44,201 bases of DNA, taken from NCBI RefSeq assembly GCF_011058165.1, contig NZ_JAALEG010000049.1, positions 1-44,201 on the forward strand, written 5' to 3'. The position numbers and the translations under genes are program-made. Of the stretch, positions 15,106 through 25,690 are shown in pieces; position 1 is the stretch's first letter, and each line of letters opens with the position of its first letter. The notes under the pieces were generated by a model that saw only the letters and a program-made list of their open reading frames with translations, was not told where the DNA came from and did no database searches. This DNA is from Rhodococcus aetherivorans (GTDB lineage: Bacteria; Actinomycetota; Actinomycetes; Mycobacteriales; Mycobacteriaceae).

Positions 15106-15672
15106 ATGGGTCTCGAGGAGAAGTTGCCGAGCGGCTTTCTGCTGAGCACGGTGGAGAGCTTCGCCGGTTTCGCGCGCAAGGGTTCGCTGTGGCCCGCGAC
15201 CTTCGGGCTCGCGTGCTGCGCGATCGAGATGATGACCACCGTGTCGCCGCGGTTCGACATCGCACGGTTCGGGATGGAGGCGTTCCGCGCCTCGCCGCGA
15301 CAGGCCGACCTCATGATCGTCGCCGGCCGGGTCAGCCAGAAGATGGCCCCGGTGCTGCGGCAGGTCTACGACCAGATGGTCGAGCCGAAATGGGTATTGG
15401 CCATGGGTGTGTGCGCCTCCTCGGGCGGCATGTTCAACAACTACGCCGTCGTCCAGGGTGTCGACCACATCGTTCCCGTCGACATCTACCTACCCGGGTG
15501 CCCGCCCCGGCCGGAGATGCTGCTGCACGCCGTCCTGATGCTGCACGAGAAGATCCAGCAGATGCCGCTCGGCGTGGACCGGGAGAAGGCCGTGCAGGCC
15601 GCCGAGGAGGCGGCCCTGGCCGCCGCCCGGCCCGTCGTGCCCACCCTCCAGGTGCGGGGGTCGGCCCGGTGA
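15106..15672 (+). CDS. nuoB: NADH-quinone oxidoreductase subunit B
   Basis: NuoB holds iron-sulfur cluster N2, the last electron carrier before quinone. The 188-residue protein has the cluster cysteines in [20 protein letters not shown] and [10 protein letters not shown]. It begins with the amphipathic segment [19 protein letters not shown] 67-base gap separates it from nuoA, the longest between nuo genes, and no strong ribosome binding site is visible. The last four bases overlap the GTG start of nuoC. The C-terminal 30 residues are Ala/Val-rich and variable. Confidence 0.98.
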   Translation: MGLEEKLPSGFLLSTVESFAGFARKGSLWPATFGLACCAIEMMTTVSPRFDIARFGMEAFRASPRQADLMIVAGRVSQKMAPVLRQVYDQMVEPKWVLAMGVCASSGGMFNNYAVVQGVDHIVPVDIYLPGCPPRPEMLLHAVLMLHEKIQQMPLGVDREKAVQAAEEAALAAARPVVPTLQVRGSAR

Positions 15673-16466
15673 CCTCCTCCTCCGACAACGAACGGTCCTC
15701 GCGCCCTACGGATCCCGCGACGCGCGCGCAGGACACCGCACTGCCGGTGGACCGGGCGGCCACCACCGGCCCCGAGGGAACGCTGCCGGCGCGGCCCGAC
15801 GGCGGCGCCGAGGTGATCGGCGTCCGCACGGGCATGTTCGGGGTCCGCGGCAGCGGCGACACCTCCGGCTACGGGCGGCTCGTACGCCCGGTGACCCTGT
15901 CCGGGAGCACCCCGCGCCCGTACGGCGGGTACTTCGACGACGTGGCCGACGCCCTGCACGCCGCCGTCACCGAGTCCGGGGTGGATGTCGAGGCGGCGAT
16001 CGAGAAGGTCGTCGTCCACCGCGGTGAGCTGACCTTCCACGTCCGTCGCGAGCACCTTCCCGAGGTGGCCCGGCGGTTGCGCGACGAACCGGACCTGCGC
16101 TTCGAACTGTGCCTCGGCGTCGACGGGGCGCACTACCCGCAGGACACCGGCCGCGAACTGCACGCGGTGTACCCGCTCATGTCGATCACCCACAACCGCC
16201 GCATCCGGCTCGAGGTGTCGGCCCCGGACGCCGACCCCCACATCCCGTCGCTGTACGGGGTGTATCCGACCAACGACTGGCACGAGCGCGAGACCTACGA
16301 CTTCTTCGGGATCGTGTTCGACGGCCACCCGTCGCTGACCCGCATCGAGATGCCCGACGACTGGTCGGGACATCCGCAACGCAAGGACTATCCGCTCGGC
16401 GGCATCCCCGTCGAGTACCACGGGGCGGAGATCCCGCCGCCCGACGAGCGGAGGGCGTACAGCTGA
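15669..16466 (+). CDS. nuoC: NADH-quinone oxidoreductase subunit C
   Basis: NuoC is a peripheral-arm subunit that packs against NuoD and NuoB. Its signature is [18 protein letters not shown] followed by [15 protein letters not shown]. The first 60 residues are a disordered, polar extension typical of actinobacterial NuoC. The 265-residue protein starts with GTG overlapping the nuoB stop (GTGA), which implies translational coupling. Its stop overlaps the nuoD ATG by one base. NuoC is separate here, not fused to NuoD as in Escherichia coli. Confidence 0.96.
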   Translation: MTSSSDNERSSRPTDPATRAQDTALPVDRAATTGPEGTLPARPDGGAEVIGVRTGMFGVRGSGDTSGYGRLVRPVTLSGSTPRPYGGYFDDVADALHAAVTESGVDVEAAIEKVVVHRGELTFHVRREHLPEVARRLRDEPDLRFELCLGVDGAHYPQDTGRELHAVYPLMSITHNRRIRLEVSAPDADPHIPSLYGVYPTNDWHERETYDFFGIVFDGHPSLTRIEMPDDWSGHPQRKDYPLGGIPVEYHGAEIPPPDERRAYS

Positions 16467-17779
16467 TGACCGACATCACCGAGGGGCCGGTCCACACCGT
16501 CGTCGGCGAGGACTGGGACAGCATCGTCGAGGCCGCCCGCGCCTCGGCCGCCGACCGCGGCGACGAACGCATCGTGGTCAACATGGGGCCCCAGCACCCG
16601 TCGACCCACGGCGTCCTGCGGCTCGTGCTCGAGATCGAGGGCGAGACCGTCACCGAGGCCCGCTGCGGAATCGGCTACCTGCACACCGGCATCGAGAAGA
16701 ACCTCGAATACCGCACCTGGACCCAGGGCGTCACCTTCGTCACCCGGATGGACTACCTGTCGCCGTTCTTCAACGAGACCGCCTACTGCCTCGGCGTCGA
16801 GAAGCTGCTCGACATCACCGACGCGATCCCCGAACGGGCCACCGTGATCCGCGTGCTGCTCATGGAGCTCAACCGGATCTCCTCGCACCTCGTCGCCCTG
16901 GCCACCGGCGGCATGGAACTCGGCGCGATGACCGCGATGTTCCTCGGTTTCCGGGAGCGGGAACTGATCCTCGACGTGTTCGAGACGATCACCGGTCTGC
17001 GCATGAACCACGCCTACATCCGTCCGGGCGGGCTCGCGCAGGACCTGCCGGCCGGGGCGGTCGAGAAGATCCGCGACCTGCTCGACCTGCTGCCCCGGCG
17101 GCTGCGGGACATGGCGGACCTGCTCAATGAGAACCACATCTGGAAGGCCCGCACCCAGGGCATCGGCTACCTCGACCTGACCGGCTGCATGGCCCTCGGC
17201 ATCACCGGCCCCGTCCTGCGCTCGACCGGCCTGCCGCACGACCTGCGCAAGTCGCAACCGTACTGCGGCTACGACACCTACGAGTTCGACGTGTGCACCG
17301 ACACCGGATGCGACGCCTACGGCCGCTACCTGATCCGGATCGACGAGATGAAGCAGTCGATCAGGATCGTCGAGCAGTGTCTCGACCGGCTGCGACCCGG
17401 GCCGGTCATGGTGGAGGACAAGAAGATCGCGTGGCCGGCCGACCTGTCCCTCGGCGCGGACGGTCTCGGTAACTCCCCGGAGCACATCCGGAAGATCATG
17501 GGCAACTCGATGGAGGGCCTGATCCACCACTTCAAGCTCGTCACCGAGGGTTTCCGCGTCCCACCCGGCCAGGTGTACACCGCCGTCGAGTCCCCGCGCG
17601 GGGAACTGGGCGTGCACATGGTCAGCGACGGTGGCACCCGGCCGTACCGGGTGCACTTCCGGGACCCGTCCTTCACGAACCTGCAAGCGGTGTCCGCGAT
17701 GTGCGAGGGCGGCATGGTCGCCGACGTCATCGCCGCGGTCGCCAGCATCGATCCCGTGATGGGGGGAGTGGACCGTTGA
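16466..17779 (+). CDS. nuoD: NADH-quinone oxidoreductase subunit D
   Basis: NuoD, the 49-kDa subunit, forms the quinone-binding cavity with NuoB. The 437-residue protein has the key His in [15 protein letters not shown] and the Tyr of [10 protein letters not shown], which bind the quinone head group in related enzymes. Further marks are [12 protein letters not shown] and, near the C-terminus, [10 protein letters not shown] and [10 protein letters not shown]. The family fold is derived from the large subunit of NiFe hydrogenase, whose metal ligands are lost. It starts with ATG overlapping the nuoC TGA. Confidence 0.98.
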   Translation: MTDITEGPVHTVVGEDWDSIVEAARASAADRGDERIVVNMGPQHPSTHGVLRLVLEIEGETVTEARCGIGYLHTGIEKNLEYRTWTQGVTFVTRMDYLSPFFNETAYCLGVEKLLDITDAIPERATVIRVLLMELNRISSHLVALATGGMELGAMTAMFLGFRERELILDVFETITGLRMNHAYIRPGGLAQDLPAGAVEKIRDLLDLLPRRLRDMADLLNENHIWKARTQGIGYLDLTGCMALGITGPVLRSTGLPHDLRKSQPYCGYDTYEFDVCTDTGCDAYGRYLIRIDEMKQSIRIVEQCLDRLRPGPVMVEDKKIAWPADLSLGADGLGNSPEHIRKIMGNSMEGLIHHFKLVTEGFRVPPGQVYTAVESPRGELGVHMVSDGGTRPYRVHFRDPSFTNLQAVSAMCEGGMVADVIAAVASIDPVMGGVDR

Positions 17780-18639
17780 CGCAGGAGCAGCGAGTAGCGA
17801 TCGAGCCGGACCCGGCCCCCGGCCCGGTGTTCATCCAATTCGGCCCACGACCCGAGGAGCGGACCCGATTGGTGCGGCCGGGCGCCCGCGAGCGGTACCC
17901 GGCGGACGTGCGGGCCCGCCTCGAGACCGACGCCGCGGAGATCATCGGCCGCTACCCGCAGCCACGCTCCGCCCTGCTGCCGCTGCTGCACCTGGTGCAG
18001 TCCGAGGACGGGTACATCACCCCCGCCGGCGTCGAGTTCTGCGCCGACCGGCTCGGGCTCACCGGCGCCGAGGTCGGCGCGGTGGCCACGTTCTACTCCA
18101 TGTACCGGCGCGAGCCCACCGGCGACTACCTCGTCGGCGTCTGCACCAACACCCTGTGCGCGATCATGGGCGGCGACGAGATCCTCGAAGCGCTCGAGGG
18201 ACACCTCGGGCTGCGCACCGCAGCCGCCGGCACCGCGGAGGACGCCGCCGGCGACGCCACCGAGGCCGGCACCATCACCCTCGAGCACCTCGAATGCAAC
18301 GCCGCCTGCGACTTCGCACCCGTCGTGATGGTCAACTGGGAGTTCTTCGACCACCAGACCCCGGACTCGGCCCGCGCGCTCGTCGACGACCTGCGCGCCG
18401 GCCGCCCCGTCACGCCCACCAGGGGCGCACCGCTATGCACCTTCCGGCAGACCGCCCGCATCCTCGCCGGGTTCCCGGACGAGCGTCCCGGCGCCCTGGC
18501 GGCGGGCGGCAGCGCGGGTGCGGCATCGCTCGCGGGCCTGCGCATCGCCCGTGAGCGGGGCATGCGGGCCCCCGCGCCGGAGCCGGACCAGTCCTCCGAC
18601 CCGGGCCCGGTCGCCGGACCCCGATCCGAAGGAGGCTGA
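17776..18639 (+). CDS. nuoE: NADH-quinone oxidoreductase subunit E
   Basis: NuoE carries the off-path 2Fe-2S cluster N1a in a thioredoxin-like fold and pairs with NuoF. Cluster cysteines lie in [13 protein letters not shown] and [11 protein letters not shown]. The 287-residue length is greater than the usual 160-250. The excess is an N-terminal stretch and an Ala/Gly/Pro-rich tail after FPDERPGA. The TTG at 17776 overlaps the nuoD stop (TTGA), so translation is probably coupled. A start further downstream cannot be excluded. Confidence 0.95.
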   Translation: MTQEQRVAIEPDPAPGPVFIQFGPRPEERTRLVRPGARERYPADVRARLETDAAEIIGRYPQPRSALLPLLHLVQSEDGYITPAGVEFCADRLGLTGAEVGAVATFYSMYRREPTGDYLVGVCTNTLCAIMGGDEILEALEGHLGLRTAAAGTAEDAAGDATEAGTITLEHLECNAACDFAPVVMVNWEFFDHQTPDSARALVDDLRAGRPVTPTRGAPLCTFRQTARILAGFPDERPGALAAGGSAGAASLAGLRIARERGMRAPAPEPDQSSDPGPVAGPRSEGG

Positions 18640-18640
18640 C

Positions 18641-19966
18641 GTGCCGTTGACCCCTGTCCTGAGCCGGTACTGGGACGAGCCCGAGTCCTGGACACTCGAC
18701 ACCTACCGCCGCCACGACGGATACGAGGGCCTGCGCAAGGCACTGCGCATGCCCCCGGACGAGGTGATCGCCACCGTCAAGGAGGCGGGCCTGCGCGGCC
18801 GCGGCGGCGCCGGCTTCGCCACCGGCGTGAAGTGGAGCTTCATCCCCCAGGGTGACGGCAAACCCCACTACCTGGTGGTCAACGCCGACGAATCCGAGCC
18901 GGGCACCTGCAAGGACATGCCCCTGCTGCTGGCCACACCGCACGCGCTCGTCGAAGGCGCCGTCATCGCGGCGTACGCCATCCGCGCCGCGCACGCCTTC
19001 GTCTACGTCCGCGGCGAGGTGGTGCCGGTGCTGCGCCGGCTGCAGGCCGCGGTCGCCGAGGCCTACGCCGCGGGCTTCCTCGGCCGCGACATCCTCGGCA
19101 GCGGCTACGACCTCGAACTCGTCGTGCACGCCGGCGCCGGGGCGTACATCTGCGGTGAGGAGACCGCGCTGCTGGATTCCCTCGAGGGCCGACGCGGCCA
19201 GCCCCGGCTGCGCCCGCCGTTCCCCGCCGTCGCGGGCCTGTACGCGCGCCCGACGGTCGTCAACAACGTCGAGTCGATCGCGAGCGTGCCGTCGATCCTC
19301 CACAACGGGATCGAGTGGTTCCGCTCCATGGGCACCGAGAAGTCACCGGGCTTCACGCTCTACTCCCTGTCCGGTCACGTGACGACACCCGGCCAGTACG
19401 AGGCGCCCCTGGGAATCACCCTGCGGGAACTGCTCGACTACGCGGGCGGCGTGCGGGCCGGGCACCGGCTGAAGTTCTGGACCCCCGGCGGCTCGTCGAC
19501 GCCGCTCTTCACCGACGAGCACCTCGACGTCCCGCTCGACTACGAAGGCGTCGCCGGGGCCGGCTCCATGCTGGGCACCAAGGCACTGCAGATCTTCGAC
19601 GAGACCACCTGCGTGGTGCGCGCGGTGCTGCGCTGGACCGAGTTCTACGCGCACGAGTCGTGCGGCAAGTGCACACCGTGCCGGGAGGGCACCTACTGGC
19701 TGGTGCAGATCCTGCGGCGGCTCGAGCGAGGCGACGGAACCGGAGCCGACCTGGACAAGCTGCTCGACCTCTCCGACAACATCCTCGGCAGGTCGTTCTG
19801 CGCACTCGGCGACGGCGCGACCAGCCCCATCACGTCGTCGATCAAATACTTCCGCGACGAGTACCTGGCGCACTTCGAGCACGGCGGCTGCCCGTTCGAC
19901 CCGCACCTGTCCACCCTCATGGCGGGCGCCGGTGCGGGCCGACCGAACGACGGGGGTACGCGATGA
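18641..19966 (+). CDS. nuoF: NADH-quinone oxidoreductase subunit F
   Basis: NuoF binds NADH and FMN and is the electron entry point of complex I. The 441-residue protein has the glycine-rich nucleotide loop [13 protein letters not shown] and the segment [12 protein letters not shown] for FMN. The cluster N3 cysteines lie in [13 protein letters not shown], with a fourth in SFCALGDGA. The GTG at 18641 follows AAGGAGG by five bases, one of the best ribosome binding sites in the operon. It begins one base after the nuoE stop and overlaps nuoG by four bases. Confidence 0.98.
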   Translation: MPLTPVLSRYWDEPESWTLDTYRRHDGYEGLRKALRMPPDEVIATVKEAGLRGRGGAGFATGVKWSFIPQGDGKPHYLVVNADESEPGTCKDMPLLLATPHALVEGAVIAAYAIRAAHAFVYVRGEVVPVLRRLQAAVAEAYAAGFLGRDILGSGYDLELVVHAGAGAYICGEETALLDSLEGRRGQPRLRPPFPAVAGLYARPTVVNNVESIASVPSILHNGIEWFRSMGTEKSPGFTLYSLSGHVTTPGQYEAPLGITLRELLDYAGGVRAGHRLKFWTPGGSSTPLFTDEHLDVPLDYEGVAGAGSMLGTKALQIFDETTCVVRAVLRWTEFYAHESCGKCTPCREGTYWLVQILRRLERGDGTGADLDKLLDLSDNILGRSFCALGDGATSPITSSIKYFRDEYLAHFEHGGCPFDPHLSTLMAGAGAGRPNDGGTR

Positions 19967-22434
19967 GCGTCCACACCAACCACGACACCACCGGCCTGCC
20001 GACCCCGCCCGATCTGGTGACCGTCGTCGTCGACGGCGTCGAGATCAGCGTCCCGAAGGGCACCCTCGTCATCCGCGCCGCGGAACTGCTCGGCGTCCAG
20101 ATTCCCCGATTCTGCGACCACCCGCTGCTCGAACCCGTCGGCGCGTGCCGCCAGTGCCTGGTCGACGTGGAGGGCCAGCGCAAGCCCGTCGCCTCGTGCA
20201 CAACCCCGGTGACGGACGGCATGGTCGTGCACACGCAGCTGACGTCGCCTGTGGCCGACAAGGCGCAGAAGGGCGTGATGGAGCTGCTGCTGATCAACCA
20301 TCCGCTGGACTGCCCGGTCTGCGACAAGGGCGGCGAATGTCCCCTGCAGAACCAGGCAATGTCGAACGGGCGTGCCGAGTCCCGCTTCAGCGAGGTCAAA
20401 CGCACGTTCCCCAAACCGATCTCGCTCTCCTCGCAGATCCTCCTGGACCGCGAGCGATGCGTGCTCTGCGCCCGGTGCACACGGTTCTCCCAGCAGATCG
20501 CCGGCGACCCCTTCATCGAACTGATGGAACGCGGCGCCCTGCATCAGGTCGGCATCTACGAGAAGGAACCGTTCGAGTCCTACTTCTCCGGCAACACCGT
20601 GCAGATCTGCCCGGTCGGCGCGCTCACGGGGGCGGCCTACCGGTTCCGCGCCCGGCCGTTCGACCTGGTGTCGAGCCCGAGCGTGTGCGAACACTGTGCC
20701 AGCGGCTGCGCCCAGCGCACCGACCACCGGCGCGGCACGGTGCTGCGCCGGCTGGCCGGTGACGACCCGCAGGTCAACGAGGAATGGAACTGCGACAAGG
20801 GCCGGTGGGCCTTCACCTACGCCACCCAGCCCGACCGCCTCACCACCCCGTTGGTCCGGGGCGACGACGGCACGCTCGCACCCGCCTCGTGGCGCGACGC
20901 CCTGCGGGTCGCCGCCCGCGGCCTCACCGCCGCGCGCGGCCGTACCGGCGTGCTCGTCGGCGGCCGCGTCACCGTCGAGGACGCGTACGCGTACGGCAAG
21001 TTCGCGCGTATCGGCCTGGACACCAACGACATCGACTTCCGGTCGCGTCCGCATTCCGCGGAGGAGGCACAATTCCTGGCGGCCCGGGTCGCCGGCCGGT
21101 GGCCCGGCGCCGGCGCCGTGACCTACGACGACCTCGAGAACGCCCCCGCGGTGCTGCTCGCCGGATTCGAGCCCGAGGACGAGTCGCCCATCGTGTTCCT
21201 GCGGCTGCGCAAGGCGGTCCGCAGGCGGGGGCTGGCGGTGCGCGCGATCGCACCGTTCGCGAGCCGTGGCCTCGAGAAGCTGTCCGGCCGGCTCCTGCCG
21301 GCCGTCCCGGGCGCCGAACCGGACCTGCTCGACACCCTCCGCCTCGCCGGTCGGCCCGGACACCGGGACGAAGCGGAGACCGCCGAGCTCCTGCGCCGAC
21401 CCGGTGCGGTCGTCCTGGTGGGGGAGCGGCTGGCCGCGGTGCCGGGGGCGTTGTCGGCCGTCGGCCGTCTCGCCGACGACACCGGCGCGCGGCTGGCGTG
21501 GATCCCGCGGCGGGCCGGTGAACGCGGTGCGCTGGAGGCCGGGACCCTGCCGGGACTTCTGCCCGGCGCCCGACCGGTCACCGACGCCGACGCCCGACGC
21601 CAGGTCGCCGCCGTCTGGGGCGTGCCGGACCTGCCGCCGTCCGCCGGCCGGGACACGGCGCAGATCCTCACCGACGCCGCGTCGGGCACGCTCGGAGCCC
21701 TGGTGATCGGCGGGGTCGACGTCGACGACCTGCCCGACCCGCACGCCGCTGTCGCCGCGGTCGACGCCGCCGGCTTCGTCGTCAGCCTGGAACTGCGGCG
21801 CAGCGCGATCACCGACCGGGCCGACGTCGTCTTCCCCGTCGCACCCGCGGTGGAGAAACCGGGAACCTTCCTCGATTGGGAGGGCCGGGCGCGCCCCTTC
21901 GCCGCCGCGTTGCGCAACACCGGCGCCCTGCCGGATCAGCGGGTCCTCGGCGCGATCGCCGACGAGATGGGCGTCCGCCTCGGCCTCGTCGACGCCGCGG
22001 CGGCTCTCGACGAGCTCGTGGCGCTGGGTTCCTGGGACGGCGCACCTGCCGGTCCGCCGGACGTCGCGCCGCGGGACCGCCCGCAGCCGGGCCCCGGTGA
22101 GGCGGTGCTCGCGGGATGGCGGATGCTCCTCGACCGCGGACGGATGCAGGACGGCGAACCGCATCTCGCCGGGACCGCCCGCCGGCCGGTGGCCCGGCTG
22201 TCCGCCGTCACCGCCGCCGAGATCGGCGCCGACGCCGGGGATCCGGTGACCGTCGCGACGGACCGGGGCTCGATCACGCTGCCCTTGGCGATCGCCGACA
22301 TGCCCGACCGGGTCGTGTGGGTGCCGCTCAATTCGCCGGGATGCGCGGTGCATCGGCAACTGGCCGCGTCCGTGGGGGACACCGTCCGGATCCGCCGGGG
22401 CGACGCCCGGTCGCAGGAGGTGACCGATGAGTGA
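19963..22434 (+). CDS. nuoG: NADH-quinone oxidoreductase subunit G
   Basis: NuoG is the large iron-sulfur subunit linking NuoF to NuoI. In the 823-residue protein the 2Fe-2S N1b site lies in [18 protein letters not shown]. The His-coordinated 4Fe-4S site is [17 protein letters not shown]. The next site is [11 protein letters not shown] with CPVGAL. The extra cluster N7 site (CEHCASGC with a fourth Cys in NCDKGRW) is present, a trait of some bacteria including E. coli and actinobacteria. The C-terminal half is a degenerate molybdopterin-type domain. ATG overlaps the nuoF stop by four bases. Confidence 0.97.
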   Translation: MSVHTNHDTTGLPTPPDLVTVVVDGVEISVPKGTLVIRAAELLGVQIPRFCDHPLLEPVGACRQCLVDVEGQRKPVASCTTPVTDGMVVHTQLTSPVADKAQKGVMELLLINHPLDCPVCDKGGECPLQNQAMSNGRAESRFSEVKRTFPKPISLSSQILLDRERCVLCARCTRFSQQIAGDPFIELMERGALHQVGIYEKEPFESYFSGNTVQICPVGALTGAAYRFRARPFDLVSSPSVCEHCASGCAQRTDHRRGTVLRRLAGDDPQVNEEWNCDKGRWAFTYATQPDRLTTPLVRGDDGTLAPASWRDALRVAARGLTAARGRTGVLVGGRVTVEDAYAYGKFARIGLDTNDIDFRSRPHSAEEAQFLAARVAGRWPGAGAVTYDDLENAPAVLLAGFEPEDESPIVFLRLRKAVRRRGLAVRAIAPFASRGLEKLSGRLLPAVPGAEPDLLDTLRLAGRPGHRDEAETAELLRRPGAVVLVGERLAAVPGALSAVGRLADDTGARLAWIPRRAGERGALEAGTLPGLLPGARPVTDADARRQVAAVWGVPDLPPSAGRDTAQILTDAASGTLGALVIGGVDVDDLPDPHAAVAAVDAAGFVVSLELRRSAITDRADVVFPVAPAVEKPGTFLDWEGRARPFAAALRNTGALPDQRVLGAIADEMGVRLGLVDAAAALDELVALGSWDGAPAGPPDVAPRDRPQPGPGEAVLAGWRMLLDRGRMQDGEPHLAGTARRPVARLSAVTAAEIGADAGDPVTVATDRGSITLPLAIADMPDRVVWVPLNSPGCAVHRQLAASVGDTVRIRRGDARSQEVTDE

Positions 22435-23842
22435 CGCCGTTCTGTTCGGCGCCGCGGCGGTGCCGGTTCCCGGTGCCCTGTCGGCGCAGTCCGGGTACCC
22501 CGATCCGGCGTCGTTCGGTCAGGATCCGTGGTGGCTGGTCGTCGTCAAGGCGGTGGCCGTCTTCGCCTTCCTGGTGTTGACGGTGCTCGTCGCGATTCTT
22601 GCGGAGCGAAAGATCCTGGCGCGCATGCAGATGCGGGTCGGCCCGAACCGGGTGGGCCCGCGCGGGTTGCTGCAGAGCCTCGCCGACGGCGTCAAACTCG
22701 CCCTGAAGGAGGGCATCGTGCCCGCGGGCGTGGACAAACCCATCTACGTCCTCGCGCCGATCATCGCGACAGTGCCGGCGTTCATGGCGTTCGCCGTCAT
22801 CCCGCTCGGGCCGGTGGTCTCCGTGTTCGGCCAGCGCACGCCGCTGCAGTTGACGGACCTGTCCGTGGCCGTGCTGTACATCCTCGCGGCCACCTCGATC
22901 GGCGTCTACGGCATCGTGCTCGCCGGCTGGGCGTCCGGGTCCACCTACCCGCTGCTGGGCGGTCTGCGCTCGACGGCGCAGGTGATCTCCTACGAGATCG
23001 CGATGGCCCTCTCGTTCGCGGCCGTCTTCCTGCTGTCGGGCACGCTGTCCACCTCCGGCATCGTCGCCGCCCAGGACGGCGTCTGGTACGTCTTCCTGCT
23101 CCTGCCCTCGTTCCTGATCTACGTCACGGCGATGGTCGGCGAGACCAACCGGGCACCGTTCGACCTGCCCGAAGCCGAGGGCGAACTCGTCGGCGGCTTC
23201 CACACGGAGTACTCGTCGCTGAAGTTCGCGATGTTCATGCTCGCCGAGTACGTCAACATGGTGACGGTCTCGGCGCTGGCCACCACCCTGTTCCTCGGCG
23301 GCTGGCGCGCGCCGTGGCCGCTGAACATGTGGGAGGGCGCGAACTCCGGCTGGGTGCCGCTGCTGTGGTTCGTCCTCAAGGTGTGGGGATTCCTGTTCCT
23401 GTTCGTATGGTTGCGCGGCACACTGCCCCGGCTGCGGTACGACCAGTTCATGAACCTGGGCTGGAAAGTGCTGATTCCGGTGGCGCTCGCCTGGATCATG
23501 GTCGTCGCCGTGATCCGCGTCCTGCGCACGGAGGGCCTGGACCGGTGGCAGTTCGTCCTCGCCGCGGCGGGTGTCGTCGTCGCCCTGGCGGTGCCGTCGC
23601 TCATGTGGAACCGCATGCGCGCCGGCCGCCCCCGGCCCACCGGGACCCCCGGCGGGACGGCGGCCCCTCCGTCTGCGGCGACCGCCGAGCCGTTCGACCC
23701 GATGGCCGGGGGCTTCCCCGTCCCGCCGCTGCCCGGCCAGACGCTGCCGCCGCGGCGGCGACGCACCCCCGTCGCCGCAGCCGCCGAGGGCGGCGCCGGG
23801 CGCCGTTCCGATCCGACCACCGAGGAGAACCGCGATGCCTGA
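22427..23842 (+). CDS. nuoH: NADH-quinone oxidoreductase subunit H
   Basis: NuoH is the membrane subunit next to the quinone cavity and starts the proton-transfer axis. The 471-residue protein has about eight helices and the conserved loop [18 protein letters not shown], preceding [18 protein letters not shown]. Early marks are [21 protein letters not shown] Pro/Ala/Arg-rich C-terminal tail of about 80 residues after SLMWNRMR is cytoplasmic and typical of actinobacteria only in part. The start overlaps nuoG by eight bases and the end overlaps nuoI by eight bases. Confidence 0.97.
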   Translation: MSDAVLFGAAAVPVPGALSAQSGYPDPASFGQDPWWLVVVKAVAVFAFLVLTVLVAILAERKILARMQMRVGPNRVGPRGLLQSLADGVKLALKEGIVPAGVDKPIYVLAPIIATVPAFMAFAVIPLGPVVSVFGQRTPLQLTDLSVAVLYILAATSIGVYGIVLAGWASGSTYPLLGGLRSTAQVISYEIAMALSFAAVFLLSGTLSTSGIVAAQDGVWYVFLLLPSFLIYVTAMVGETNRAPFDLPEAEGELVGGFHTEYSSLKFAMFMLAEYVNMVTVSALATTLFLGGWRAPWPLNMWEGANSGWVPLLWFVLKVWGFLFLFVWLRGTLPRLRYDQFMNLGWKVLIPVALAWIMVVAVIRVLRTEGLDRWQFVLAAAGVVVALAVPSLMWNRMRAGRPRPTGTPGGTAAPPSAATAEPFDPMAGGFPVPPLPGQTLPPRRRRTPVAAAAEGGAGRRSDPTTEENRDA

Positions 23843-24428
23843 CTTCCTCGATCCCATCGCGGGATTCGGAGTGACCTTCAGGGCGATGTTCCACAAGGCC
23901 CAGACCGAGCGCTACCCCGAGCAGAAGGAACCGACCGCACCGCGCTACCACGGCCGACATCAGCTCAACCGCCATCCCGACGGACTGGAGAAGTGCATCG
24001 GGTGCGAACTGTGTGCCTGGGCGTGCCCCGCCGACGCCATCTACGTCGAGGGTGCGGACAACACCGACACCGAGCGATACTCGCCGGGGGAGCGCTACGG
24101 ACGCGTCTACCAGATCAACTACCTGCGGTGCATCGGGTGCGGGCTGTGCATCGAGGCCTGCCCGACGCGGGCGTTGACCATGACCAACGAGTACGAGATG
24201 GCCGACGACAACCGGACCGACCTGATCTACGACAAGACCAGGCTGCTCGCGCCGCTCGCGCCCGGCATGGCCGCCCCGCCCCACGACATGTACCCGGGCA
24301 CGACGGACGAGGACTACTACCTCGGCACAGTGACCGAGGCCGCGCCCGGCACCACGTCGGCCGCCGACGGAACCGTCGAAGCCGACCGGGAACCGACGCA
24401 GCCGCGAGGCGGCCGCGATGTGGCGTGA
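23835..24428 (+). CDS. nuoI: NADH-quinone oxidoreductase subunit I
   Basis: NuoI carries two 4Fe-4S clusters, N6a and N6b, between NuoG and NuoB. The motifs are [18 protein letters not shown] and [16 protein letters not shown], followed by [10 protein letters not shown]. The 197-residue protein begins with an amphipathic helix ([21 protein letters not shown]) that anchors it at the membrane surface. The C-terminal 50 residues are polar and less conserved. ATG lies within the end of nuoH. Confidence 0.98.
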   Translation: MPDFLDPIAGFGVTFRAMFHKAQTERYPEQKEPTAPRYHGRHQLNRHPDGLEKCIGCELCAWACPADAIYVEGADNTDTERYSPGERYGRVYQINYLRCIGCGLCIEACPTRALTMTNEYEMADDNRTDLIYDKTRLLAPLAPGMAAPPHDMYPGTTDEDYYLGTVTEAAPGTTSAADGTVEADREPTQPRGGRDVA

Positions 24429-24452
24429 CCGGCGGAGAGGGGAGTGGTCTCG

Positions 24453-25268
24453 ATGGACCCGATGACTCCGGCGCTGCTGGCGGCCGAGGCCTTCACCCGC
24501 ACGTCCACCGGTGAGGCCGTGCTGTTCTGGATCCTCGGAACACTCGCGGTGATCGGCGCACTGGGCGTCGTCACCGCGACCAAGGCCGTGTACTCGGCGA
24601 TGTTCCTCGCCGTCACCATGATCATCCTCGCGGTGTTCTACATCGCCCAGGACGCGTTGTTCCTCGGCGTCGTGCAGATCGTGGTGTACACGGGGGCGGT
24701 CATGATGCTGTTCCTGTTCGTGGTCATGCTCGTCGGCGTCGATTCCTCCGACGCGCTCGTCGAGACCCTGCGCGGCCAGCGGGTCGCCGCGATCGCGGCC
24801 GGCCTCGGATTCGGGCTGCTGCTCGTCGGCGGTCTCGGCAACGCCGCCGTCGGGGAGTTCGCCGGCCTCGACGACGCGAACGCCGCAGGCAACATCGCCG
24901 GCCTGGCCGAGCTGATCTTCGTACGGTACGTCTGGGCGTTCGAACTCACCGGAGCCCTGCTGATCACCGCCACGATCGGCGCCATGGTCCTCGCCCATCG
25001 GGAACGCTTCGGGCTGCGCAAGACCCAGCAGGAACTGTCGCAGGAACGCTTCCGCGCCGGCGGCCGCGCCACCCCGCTGCCGAGTCCCGGGGTCTACGCC
25101 CGCCACAACGCGGTCGACGTGCCGGCCCGGCTGCCCGACGGATCGTACTCGGACCTGTCGGTCAGCGAGGTGCTCCGGCGGCGGGCGATGTCCGCCGACG
25201 GAGCAGCCGGCCCACGCGCGGGCGACGCACCCCGACGCGGCTCGTCCGGTGAGGAGGGATCGCGGTGA
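24453..25268 (+). CDS. nuoJ: NADH-quinone oxidoreductase subunit J
   Basis: NuoJ is a membrane subunit near the joint of the two arms, where a helix rearranges during turnover. The 271-residue protein has five helices, with the conserved [20 protein letters not shown] and [19 protein letters not shown] hydrophilic tail of about 85 residues follows (after [11 protein letters not shown]), typical of actinobacteria. ATG at 24453 follows AGGGGAG. A GTG at 24444 is in frame but sits inside that site. The stop overlaps the nuoK GTG. Confidence 0.95.
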   Translation: MDPMTPALLAAEAFTRTSTGEAVLFWILGTLAVIGALGVVTATKAVYSAMFLAVTMIILAVFYIAQDALFLGVVQIVVYTGAVMMLFLFVVMLVGVDSSDALVETLRGQRVAAIAAGLGFGLLLVGGLGNAAVGEFAGLDDANAAGNIAGLAELIFVRYVWAFELTGALLITATIGAMVLAHRERFGLRKTQQELSQERFRAGGRATPLPSPGVYARHNAVDVPARLPDGSYSDLSVSEVLRRRAMSADGAAGPRAGDAPRRGSSGEEGSR

Positions 25269-25564
25269 ACCCCGAGAACTACCTGTACCTGTCCGCCCTG
25301 TTGTTCACCATCGGTGCGGCCGGTGTCCTGCTGCGCCGCAACGCGATCGTCGTGTTCATGTGCATCGAGCTCATGCTCAACGCCGCGAACCTGGCGTTCG
25401 TCACGTTCGCCCGCATGCACGGCAACCTCGACGGTCAGGTCATCGCGTTCTTCACCATGGTCGTCGCCGCCGCCGAGGTCGTCGTCGGCCTGGCGATCAT
25501 CATGACCATCTTCCGCGCCCGGCGTTCGGTGTCCGTCGACGACGCCAACCTCCTGAAGTACTGA
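25265..25564 (+). CDS. nuoK: NADH-quinone oxidoreductase subunit K
   Basis: NuoK is a three-helix membrane subunit related to MrpC that carries key acidic residues for proton transfer. In this 99-residue protein they are E35 ([15 protein letters not shown]) and E70 ([16 protein letters not shown]). Length and motifs are complete. The GTG overlaps the nuoJ stop (GTGA). It is followed by the 27-codon minicistron and nuoL. Confidence 0.98.
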   Translation: MNPENYLYLSALLFTIGAAGVLLRRNAIVVFMCIELMLNAANLAFVTFARMHGNLDGQVIAFFTMVVAAAEVVVGLAIIMTIFRARRSVSVDDANLLKY

Positions 25565-25606
25565 CGACCCCGGACAGCCCGTCCGCACACGCACGAGGAG
25601 GAGACT

Positions 25607-25690
25607 GTGCCCGAGACGACCGCGCCCGAGACGACCGCGCCCGAGACGACGGCCCGCGCCGGCGGCGCCCCGACGGGCGGACCGGCATGA
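25607..25690 (+). CDS. 27-aa minicistron coupled to nuoL
   Basis: GTG at 25607 follows the strong ribosome binding site GAGGAGGAG by a few bases and opens a 27-codon frame. The peptide starts with three repeats of PETTA ([20 protein letters not shown]). Its TGA overlaps the nuoL ATG (ATGA). NuoL itself has only a weak site (GGGCGGA) inside this frame. The best explanation is a leader cistron that feeds ribosomes into nuoL. It may have no function as a peptide. No database family was recognised. Confidence 0.5.
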   Translation: MPETTAPETTAPETTARAGGAPTGGPA

